Part shown: piece by piece, positions 55,911 to 64,000 of the stretch
Layout of the letters: every line of letters starts with the position of its first letter
Numbering within the stretch: the first letter of the stretch is position 1
From: Thinopyrum elongatum
Lineage: Eukaryota > Streptophyta > Magnoliopsida > Poales > Poaceae
Length of the DNA stretch: 64,000 bases
Assembly (NCBI GenBank): GCA_011799875.1
Contig: CM022303.1
Coordinates: 72,366,052 to 72,430,051, forward strand
Direction: 5' to 3'
Translations under genes and position numbers: made by a program
Notes under the pieces: generated by a model
Seen by the model: the letters and a program-made list of their open reading frames with translations, nothing else
Told to the model about the DNA's origin: nothing
The model's database searches: none

Positions 55911-56739
55911 TTTCCTAAAGCAATATGAGCAAAGGATTAACGATCCACTTCATAGGAAAGAAAAACAGTAGCATGTGCTATTTTTGGTTCTTCTTCAGTT
56001 ATATTTTCATAGTGGAACCCGATCCCAAAAAGTAAACATAAAGTTCTCAATTAACTTACTAACACCTTCTAGAATAGAACCAACAGCTAGCAGGTAAATG
56101 CCAAATCAGCCAACAAGACTCACAGCTAGTAGACTACAGTGCATCAATCTTAATCGGAAAATAGAATATTCAGGTTTAGTAACTAAAATTAAGAGCATAC
56201 ACATGCTTCTGTCCAGCTTTTATATTTACATAAAAACCGTCAACACTTGCAAGTTGCAACAGGTCATACAAGCGACAGAAATATCTAGTCACAAAGGCTA
56301 AGGAATACATATGACGATTTTGGACAATCTTTGCTGTTTATCTTGTGCATATAAACAAAACAAAATTTCGAAACATTAGATTCTGCAGTGTGAGGACATT
56401 ACATATAACAAGAACAGCCATGTATATCACCGATATCTCTAGATGAAGAGATTCTTCTGCGAGAAGCAATTTGATGGACAATTATAATCCTAAGATCTAG
56501 TAACATATAAGATGATATGTGATACTAATTAATAGTAGGATATAGAGATGCTAGAATTAACCCAATTAATCCATATGCGAACAATTGCACAGCTACAATA
56601 GCATCAAAAAACAAACTATTGTGAGAAACACAAAAACCACAACCAAAGCAGCAGACACGGAATCATTGGACTACTACACTAGAGGCGGATGCATCTCGAT
56701 CGGTAGCCTACACTACTACACTAGAGTAGCGCGGCTAGG
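55911..56739 (-). other. 5' intron/leader of the B3 gene, no ORF
   Basis: AT-rich, without domains. It could contain an intron between the GC-rich leader and exon 1. Nothing else recognised. Confidence 0.4.
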
Positions 56740-57115
56740 TCAGGCGGGCAGGGTTCTGGCGTCGGGTTGCTCTCGATATAGCCCGAGCCGGCCGGAGTGG
56801 GGGCGGCGGCGGAGTTGCATGGGGGGCGGCCGGGATATTGGGGCAGCAGGGGGTAGTGGGGAGGCGGCCAGCAAGAGCGCACGAGCGGCGACAAAGGGGG
56901 CGGCGAGAGGGGGGAGGAACAACGGAGGAGGGGAGGACGAGCATTACCTGCGGCGGCGGTGGCACGCGGTGGCTCGCGTGGTGGCTGGGGTGCGGCGGCG
57001 GCGGCGTTGTTGGCTGGGGTGAGGCGGGGAGGAACCCTAACCGCGGCGGTGTCGGGCGGACGGGAGGACGTCGAACTGAGAGAGGGTGTGGGGGGGGGGG
57101 CGACCGGGGGGTTTT
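56740..57115 (-). promoter_or_regulatory. GC-rich leader of the B3-carrying element
   Basis: A GGCGGCGG-rich block lies between the right subterminal array and the B3 gene. On the minus strand a TATATATAG box (about 57355-57364) lies upstream. It is probably the promoter/5' UTR of the B3 transcript. Open frames in this block are GC-rich artefacts. Confidence 0.4.
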
Positions 57116-57119
57116 CTTT

Positions 57120-57379
57120 TGGTGTAGTAGTAGCGCTGCGTAGGGGCCGGCGCTACTGCTAATCCCACTAGCTGTAGCATCGGTTCATAGCCCACGCTAT
57201 AGCTAAGTGGGCTACCATTTTGGCCCTGTGGCCCACGTAATAGCAGTGCGGCCCACGCTGCTATTATTAAGTAGCAGTAGCGCATATTGTACCAGGCGCT
57301 ACTGGTACATACCAGTAGCGTGGGTGCCCAAACAGGCGCTACTGGTAAACTTCTATATATAAGCATTTTCATAGAAGTG
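57120..57379 (-). repeat. 5' terminal repeat and GTAGTAGCGC array of the B3-carrying element
   Basis: Units such as GTAGTAGCGCTGCG, GGCGCTACTGGTA and ACCAGTAGCGTGGG alternate in orientation and end at AGAAGTG. Confidence 0.8.
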
Positions 57380-57382
57380 TAA

Positions 57383-57720
57383 ACTCACACATACACTCCT
57401 GCACTAAAACCCACAAACTAGACTACTTCTAGAGCAGTTGAAATGAGCTAAACTAGCGGTGAGAGATGAAAGCATGAAGTTGCTAACCTTTTTAGAACAC
57501 TTGGATAGTTGGTGCACCGCCAAACCTAGACAAATCTTGGGAAAATTGGAGCTTGGAGGTCGAGCTTGGAGGAAGAACAGAGGAGAAAGCTTAAGCGTGG
57601 CTCCGGCATTTCATCAAACACCTCATGTGCATATATAGGTAAAAAATAGAGTAGCCCACACCTCCACCCTTCCACGGCCAAAAAACAGAGGAGCTGGGGG
57701 GGGGGAGTGGATATATATAG
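57383..57720 (-). other. TNP2 leader of CACTA copy 2
   Basis: Non-coding 5' region. A TATATATATCC box on the minus strand (complement of GGATATATATAGG near 57709) precedes a purine-rich 5'-UTR-like stretch (57540-57600), consistent with the promoter of the TNP2 transcript. Confidence 0.5.
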
Positions 57721-57724
57721 GCAA

Positions 57725-58008
57725 AACTTTAGTCCCGGTTTGTGTCTAAAACCGGGACTAATGGCCTACCCTTTAGTCCCGGTTCCAGACACCAACCGGG
57801 ACTAAAGGGCAGCAACCCCTTTAGTCCCGGTTGGTGGATGGAACCGGGACTAATGGTCCCAGCCAAACCGGGACTGATGCCTGCCGAGGCCCGGCCAGCG
57901 TCCTAGCATCTCGAACCGGGACTGATGCACCCATTACTCCTGGTTCGTAACACAACCAGGACTAATGCTCCGATCTGGCCAGGACCAAAGCCCTGTTTTC
58001 TACTAGTG
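57725..58008 (-). repeat. 5' terminal inverted repeat and subterminal array of CACTA copy 2
   Basis: At least eight TTTAGTCCCGG or CCGGGACTAA motifs in both orientations, ending with TTTTCTACTAGTG at 58008. TSD ATG follows (58009-58011). Confidence 0.9.
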
Positions 58009-58011
58009 ATG

Positions 58012-58467
58012 TGTTCTAGCGGAGAATGGTGCACGGGCTGGAGGTGTTGTATTAAGCAAAGAGGAGCCGAAGACAAGCCATTTTGGATTCAGAGATAAAG
58101 CTGGTCAGTTTCGTCGCAATAACCACATATGTGTGGATGGATTTTCTATTTGCTGCATATGCTCTTTGTTCCCTCAATATAGAGTAGAGCGAGCAATGAG
58201 AAAGCCCGTAGGTCTTCCGCAAGGTGAACATGGAGAAGAAAAAATGTTTGGCTTGGACGAAGGGTTTATCGGTTCAAAACAATATGTTCGATTGTGCTCG
58301 TTGTGTACCTATCAATAATATAACATCACTTTGATCAATGTCTCGGATACATTTTTTACTATACTTTAGCAACATAGACTCCTTACTATAACATAATAAT
58401 TAAACATTGTTTCACCTGATCTTCGACCTTTGTGTTTCCGTAGCATAGCACGGGCATCTTACTAGTA
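58012..58467 (+). other. Flank of the CACTA nest with a Helitron-like 3' terminus
   Basis: 58430-58467 reads TTTCCGTAGCATAGCACGGGC and then ATCTTACTAGT: a short CCGT/ACGG hairpin close to a terminal CTAGT, the 3' end form of plant Helitrons. No matching TC-type 5' end or Rep/helicase gene was found. The start may lie left of the nest (before 8210). Confidence 0.35.
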
Positions 58468-58483
58468 TATGTATAAAAGGGTT

Positions 58484-58607
58484 GTGTGATATTTAAATAC
58501 CCAATACACAACTTTGATGTGGCACTTGCCTCACAAACAGGACAGTTCGGCTGGAAGGTTCAAGACTTAGAGTGCTAGTCCCACACTTCGAGCCGACAGG
58601 AGGGAAT
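58484..58607 (+). repeat. Dispersed repeat, right copy
   Basis: Partner of 5286-5407, starting TGTGATATTTAAATACCC and diverging after GGAGGGAATCT. Without the CACTA nest the two copies would be only about 3.3 kb apart. Confidence 0.6.
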
Positions 58608-58802
58608 CTCCCTTGCATGCCCATGTTAGCACCACATGCAAAAGGGTAGGTGGTTCCGACACATTCGTTGCGCGATTTCATGCGTCCGGCTGTCCAACGG
58701 CCACATATGCGGCTTTGAACTAGGGCTAGGTGATCCAGGTGGGATAAAGTCATGAGATGAACTTGGTTGGTCCCACAATATGATACAATGGCCAAGTGCA
58801 GA
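58608..58802. other. Unassigned sequence
   Basis: No gene, repeat or element end recognised. It ends in GCAGA (58798-58802), the presumed target duplication of the next element; its partner is not in view. Confidence 0.4.
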
Positions 58803-60329
58803 TGATAACCCACAAGTATAGGGGATCAATTGTAGCCTTTCTCGATAAGTAAGAGTGTTGAACCCAACGAGGAGCTAAAGGTAGAACAAATATTCCCTCA
58901 AGTTCTATCGACCACCGATACAACTCTACGCACACTTAACGTTCGCTTTACCTAGAACAATATGAAACTAGAAGTACTTTGTAGGGGTGATAGGATAGGT
59001 TTGCAAGCTAATAAAGAACACGTAAATAAAAACTAGGGGCTTTTTAGATAAAGAAACAATTAAATTAGTTTTAGTAGAGAGCTTTTTGTCACAAGAAAGT
59101 TGTTTGTCCCTAGGCAATCGATAACTAGACCGGTAATCATTATTGCAATTTTATATGAGGGAGAGGCATAAGCTAACATACTTTCTCTACCTGGATCATA
59201 TGCACTTATGATTGTAACTCTAGCAAGCATCCGCAACTACTAAATATCATTAAGGTAAAACCCAACCATAGCATTATAAGGTATCAAGTCCTCTTTATTC
59301 CCATACGCAAACAACCTACTTACTCAGGTCTATGCTTCTGTCACTCACGCCACCCTCCATAAGCGAATCATGAACATATTACAAACCCTACAGCGGCGAT
59401 CCCTCACGCTTGTGCGACATAGATAGCAGCATAGGACAGCACCAATAATAAAACATGCAACTCAAACCAATCATGATCATCAATCAACCCATAGGACAAA
59501 ACGGGTCTACTCAAACATCATAGGATAGCCATACATCATTGGGAAATAATATATAGCGTTGAGCACCATGTTTAAGTAGAGATTAGAGCGGGGAGAAGAG
59601 GTGTTGAACCGCTGCATAGAGGGGGAGAGAGTTGGTGATGACTGCGGCGAAGTTGTTGGTGCAGATCGCCGTCACGATGATGGCCCCGGCGGCGTTCCGG
59701 CGCCACTGGGAGAGTGGGGGAAAGAGCCCCCCTCCTTCTTATTCTTCCTTGACCTCCCCCTAGATGGGAGGAGGGTTTCCCCTCTGGTCCTTGGCCACCA
59801 TGGCGGCGGAGGGGCGGCAGCCCCTCCGAGATTGGATCTCTCTCTCTGTTTCCTTCTATTTCTGCCTTCCCAGATTCTGGCCTTTCACCGTTTCTTAAAT
59901 TCCCGGAGATCTGTAACTCCGATTGGGCTGAAATTTTAACACGATTTTTATCCAGATATTAGCTTTCTTTCGGCGAAAGAAGGGCACCAACCGCCTTACG
60001 GGGTGACCACAAGGGTCCAGGGCGCGCCCTACCCCTTGGGGCGCGCCCCTATGGCTTGTGGGCCCCTCGGGCATCGTCTCTCGTTGATTCTTTTTCCCAA
60101 AAATCACATATATTCCAAAAAAAATCTCTGTAAGTTTTTATCGCGTTTGGACTTTGTTTGGTATGGATATGGATATTTTGCGAAACAAAAAACAAGCAAC
60201 AAATAGGAACTGGCACTGGATCAATATGTTAGTCCCAAAAATAGTATAAAAAGTTGCCAAAAGTATATGAAAGTTGTAGAATATTGGCATGAAACAATCA
60301 AAAATTATAGATACGACAGAGACGTATCA
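58803..60329 (-). repeat. 3' LTR of the second Athila-like element
   Basis: 1,527 bp from TGATAACCCACAAG to GAGACGTATCA. The sense start, TGATACGTCTCTGTCGTATC, matches the first element's LTR family, but the rest differs, so it is a related family rather than the same one. A polypurine-like GCTTGGGATGC adjoins it internally. Confidence 0.8.
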
Positions 60330-62352
60330 GCATCCCAAGCTTAATTCCTGCTCATCCTCGAGCAGGTAAATGATAAAAAAAGATAATTTTTGATGTGGAA
60401 TGCTACCTAGCATAATCTTGATCATATAATCTAATCATGGCATGAATATTAAGACACGAGTGATTCAAAGCAATAGTCTATCATTTGACATAAAGACAAT
60501 AATACTTCAAGCATACTAATAAAGCAATCATGTCTTCTCAAAATATCATGGCTAAAAGAAAGTTATCCCTACAAAATCATATAGTCTGGCTATGCTCCAT
60601 CTTCATCACACAAAGTATTAAATCATGCACAACCCCGGTTTTAGCCAAGCAATTGTTTCATACTTTAGTATTCTCAAACTTATTCAACTTTCACGCAATA
60701 CATGAGCGTGAGCCATGGATATAGCACTATAGGTGGAATAGAATATGGTGGTTGTGGAGAAAACAAAAAGAAGGAGATAGTCTCACATCAACTAGGCGTA
60801 TCAACGGGCTATGGAGATGCCCATCAATAGATGTCAATGTGAGTGAGTGGGTATTGCCATGCAACGGATGCACTAGAGCTATAAGTGTATGAAAGCTCAA
60901 AAAGAAACTAAGTGGGTGTGCATCTAACTCGCTTGCTCACGAAGACCTAGGGTAATTTGAGGAAGCCCATCATTGGAATATACAAGCCATGTTCTATAAA
61001 GAAAAAAAATTCCCACTAGTATATGAAAGTGACAATATAGGAGACTCTCTATCATGAAGATCATGGTGCTACTTTGAAGCACAAGTGTGGAAAAAGGAAT
61101 AGTAGCATTGCCCCTTCTCTCTTTTCTCTCATTTTTTTGTTATTTTTTTATGGGCTTCTTTGGCCTCTTTTTTATTTGGGCTTCTTTGGCCTCTTTTTTT
61201 TTGTAAAGTCCGGAGACTCATCCCAACTTGTGAGGGAATCATAGCTTCCATCATCCTTTCCTCACATGGGACAATGCTCTAATAATGATGATCATCACAC
61301 TTTTATTTACTTACAACTCAAGAATTACAACTCGATACTTATAACAAAATATAACTCTATATGAATGCCTCCGGCGGTGTACCAGGATGTGCAATGATCT
61401 AGCGTAGCAATGGCATCAAAAAATAGACAAGCCATGAAAACATCATGCTAGCTATCTTACGATCATGCAAAGCAATATGACAATGATGGTGCGTGTCATA
61501 ATAACCGGAACGGTGGAAGTTGCATGGCAATATATCTCGGAATGGCTATCGAAATGCCATAATAGGTAGGTATGGTGGCTGTTTTGAGGAAGGATATATG
61601 GTGGGTGTAATGCACCGGAGAAAGTTGCGCGGTACTAGAGAGTCTAGCAATGGTGGAAGGGTAAGAGTGCGTATAATCCATGGACTCAACATTTGTCATA
61701 AAGAACTCACATACTTATTGCAAAAAATTATTAGTCATCGAAACAAGGTACTACATGCATGCTCCTAGGGGAAGGGTTGGTAGGGGTTAACCATCGCGCG
61801 ATCCCGACCTCCACACAAAGGATGACAATCAATAAATAAGTCATGCTCCGACTTCATCACATAACGGTTCACCATACGTGCATGCTACAGGAATCACAAA
61901 CTTTAACACAAGTATTTCTACCAATCCACAATTACTCACTAGCATGACTCTAGTATTACCATCATTATATCGCAAAACTATTGCAAGGAATCAAACATAT
62001 CATATTCAGTGATCTACAAGTTTTATGTAGGATTTTATGACTAACCATGTGAATGACCAACTGTTGTTGACTCTCCAAATAGATATAAGTGAAGCATGAG
62101 AGTTTAATTCTTTCTACAAAAGATATGCCCACGCTCTAACACATATAAGTGAAGCAAAAGAGTATTCTACAAATGGTGGTTTTCTATGTGTAGAGAAATA
62201 GGCAATCCAAACTTCAATTGATATAAGTGAAGCACATGAAGCATTCTATAAAGCCATACTCAAAAGATATAAGTGAAGTGCATGAAGCATTCTATAAATC
62301 AACCAAGGACTATCTCATACCAGCATGTTGTAAAAAAGAAAAAGGAAAAATA
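60330..62352 (-). other. Non-coding internal region of the second Athila-like element
   Basis: Homologous to 40351-42300. It contains about five ATATAAGTGAAG(C/T)(A/G) repeats between 62085 and 62290, spaced by GAGTATTCT or GAAGCATTCT. No ORF with a domain. Confidence 0.75.
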
Positions 62353-64000
62353 TGTTGGAAATATGCCCTAGAGGCAATAATAAAATGGTTATTATTATAT
62401 TTCCTTGTTCATGATAATTGTCTATTGTTCATGCTATAATTGTATTAACCGGAAACCGTAATACATGTGTGAATACATAGATCACAGTATGTCCCTAGTA
62501 AGACTCTAGTTGACTAGCTCGTTGATCAATAGATGCTTATGGTTTCCTAACCATGGACATTGGATGTCATTGATAACGGGATCACATCATTAGGAGAATG
62601 ATGTGATGGACAAGACCCAATCCTAAGCATAGCACAAGATCGTGTAGTTCGTTTGCTAGAGCTTTTCTAATGTCAAGTATCATTTCCTTAGACCATGAGA
62701 TTGTGCAACCCCGGATACCGTAGGAATGCTTTGGGTGTATCAAACATCACAACGTAACTGGGTAACCATAAAGGTGCACTACAGGTATCTCCGAAAGTGT
62801 CTGTTGGGTTGGCACGAATCGACACTGGGATTTGTCACTCCGTATGACGGAGAGGTATCTCTGGGCCCACTCGGTAATGCATCATCATAATGAGCTCAAT
62901 GTGACTAAAGAGTTATCCACGGGATCATGCGTTACAGAACGAGTAAAGAGACTTGTCGGTAACAAGATTGAACGAGGTATGGGGATACCGAAAATCGAAT
63001 CTCGGGTAAGTAACATACCGATGGACAAAGGGAATTGTATACGGGATTGATTGAATCCTCGACATCGTGGTTCATCCGATGAGATCATCATGGAACATGT
63101 GGAAGCCAACATGGGTATCGAGATCCCGCTGTTGGTTATTGGCCGGAGAGATGTCTCGGTCATGTCTGCATGGTTCCCGAACCCGTAGGGTCTACACACT
63201 TAAGGTTCGGTGACGCTAGAGTTGTTATGGGAAATTGTATGTGGTTACCGAAGGTTGTTTGGAGTCCCGGATGAGATCCCGGACATCACGAGGAGTTCCG
63301 GAATGATCCGTAGGTGAAGAATTATATATGGGAAGTCCAGTTTCAGTCACCGGAATGGTTTCGGGGGTTATCGGTATTGTACCGGTACCACCGGAAGGTG
63401 TCCGGGGGTCCACCGGGTGGGGCCACCTGCCCCGGTGGGACAAATGGGCTGAGCAAGGGAGGGAACCAGCCCCTGGTGGGCTGGTGCGCCCCCCCAAGGG
63501 GCCCAAGGCACCTAGGGTTGGAAACCCTAGGGGGTGGGGGTGCCTCCCACCTGCTTGGGGGGTAAGTCTCCCCCCTGGCCGCCGCCCCTCCCCTTAGATC
63601 GGATCTAAGGGGGCCGGCCCCCTCTCCCCTTCTCCCTATAAATAGAGGGGGGGTGGGAGGGCAGCAGCACCTCTTCCCTGGCGCAGCCCTTACCCTCTCC
63701 AACACCTCCTCCTCCTCCGTAGTGCTTGGCGAAGCCCTGTCGAAGAACCACAAGCTCCACCACCACACCGTCGTGCTGCCGGAGCCCTCCCTCAACTTCT
63801 CCTCTCCTCTTGCTGGATCAAGAAGGAGGAGACGTCCCCGGGCTGTACGTGTGTTGAACGCGGAGGCGCCGTCCGTTCGGCGCTAGATCGGATCTTCCGC
63901 GATTTGAATCGCCGCGAGTACGACTCCATCATCCGCGTTCCTTGTAACGCTTCCGCTTAGCGATCTTCAAGGGTATGAAGATGCACTCCCTCTCTCTCGT
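62353..64000 (+). mobile_element. Copia LTR (Angela/BARE type), cut by the window edge
   Basis: It starts TGTTGGAAATATGCCCTAG, the LTR start of the BARE/Angela group, and runs 1,648 bp to the window end without reaching the LTR 3' end. Whether a full element, a 3' LTR or a solo LTR follows cannot be told. It has a clear TATA box at 63638. It belongs to the same superfamily as 9503-18126 but a distinct subfamily. Confidence 0.9.
63638..63645 (+). promoter_or_regulatory. TATA box of the terminal Copia LTR
   Basis: TCCCTATAAATAGAGG is followed about 30 bp later by a C-rich start region; this is the retroelement promoter. Confidence 0.8.

Larger units (their letters stand above)
53995..57379 (-). 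mobile_element. Non-autonomous CACTA-like element carrying a B3-domain gene
   Basis: The element is 3,385 bp. The left end is CACTACTAGGAAAAAC and the right end TTTTCATAGAAGTG (complement CACTTCTATGAAAA), inverted with two mismatches in 14, and the TSD is TAA. Both ends have dense inverted arrays built on GTAGTAGCGC(T) (54000-54250 and 57120-57340), clearly different from the CGGGACTAAAG family that hosts it. It has no TNP2 or Transposase_24 sequence. The cargo is a spliced gene with two B3-type segments on the minus strand. Confidence 0.85.
8211..58008 (-). mobile_element. CACTA (En/Spm) element, copy 2, split by five nested insertions
   Basis: The left end reads CACTAGTAGAAAACAAGG at 8211 and the right end reads CCCTGTTTTCTACTAGTG at 57991-58008, an inverted pair. 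Both sides carry the 3-bp duplication ATG (8208-8210 and 58009-58011), the TSD length expected for CACTA. The span is 49,798 bp. Subtracting the five nested elements and their duplications leaves about 12.2 kb, a plausible size for an autonomous Triticeae CACTA element. Gene order is TNP2 transposase (49775-53084) then ORF2 (38491 down to 8872), both on the minus strand, with CGGGACTAAAG subterminal arrays at both ends. Every coding part is broken, so the element is dead. Confidence 0.92.
58803..62352 (-). mobile_element. Second Athila-like Gypsy element, truncated
   Basis: The left (3') LTR, 58803-60329, is followed by 2 kb of internal sequence clearly homologous to 40376-42300 of the first Athila-like element. 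The right part, including gag and 5' LTR, is missing or lies beyond the Copia insertion at 62353. No coding domain is in the visible part. Confidence 0.8.

Noticed and set aside
56585..57143. Frames of 67 to 145 codons in the GC-rich leader of the B3-carrying element
   Set aside because: GC-driven openness, no domain, and frames on both strands overlap; interpreted as promoter/5' UTR.

Overview
This window is nuclear DNA from a grass genome, most likely wheat, barley, Aegilops or a close Triticeae relative. It consists almost entirely of nested transposable elements. The evidence is the set of families: Angela/BARE/WIS-type Copia LTRs, Athila-lineage (Sabrina/WHAM/BAGY2-like) Gypsy LTRs with a tRNA-Asp-type primer site, a long-LTR chromovirus, and CACTA (En/Spm) elements whose ends are packed with the motif CGGGACTAAAG. 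I see no intact host gene, rRNA, tRNA or CRISPR array.

Layout. 1-~1940: internal fragment of an unclassified, probably Gypsy, element. ~1940-5285: 5'-truncated CACTA element (copy 1, + strand) with the remains of ORF2, which ends in a Ulp1-like cysteine-protease domain. 5286-8210: unassigned DNA with a possible TATA promoter. 8211-58008: one CACTA element (copy 2, - strand), bounded by CACTAGTAGAAAA inverted ends and an ATG target duplication, about 12.2 kb long once five later insertions are removed. Those insertions are a Copia element (9503-18126, TSD CATGA), a 2.67-kb solo LTR (18699-21372, TSD GCATC), a 14.6-kb chromovirus (23089-37674, TSD CCTGT), a gag-only Athila-like element (38689-46990, TSD GACCC) and a 3.4-kb CACTA-like element carrying a two-B3-domain gene (53995-57379, TSD TAA). 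58012-62352: a possible Helitron 3' end, a short dispersed repeat and a second Athila-like element. 62353-64000: start of another Angela/BARE-type Copia LTR, cut by the window edge.

Function. Copy 2 once had the usual two-gene CACTA layout: a TNP2-type transposase (49775-53084) near its 5' end and ORF2 (Transposase_24 plus Ulp1-like protease) towards its 3' end, both on the minus strand. Both genes are now broken by stops, a frameshift and insertions. The chromovirus is the best preserved element. It has an uninterrupted 1469-residue gag-pol with a chromodomain, but one catalytic Asp of the reverse transcriptase is Tyr. It also carries an uninterrupted 256-residue ORF of unknown function upstream of gag, and its 4.4-kb LTRs hold what looks like a small spliced acidic, Tyr-rich reading frame.

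Most unusual items: the B3-domain gene inside a small CACTA element, the chromovirus accessory ORF and LTR reading frames, the Athila-like LTR that has absorbed a copy of its own primer-binding site, and a small coiled-coil/membrane ORF beside the CACTA transposase. Family assignments and percentages are by eye; no database search was run.
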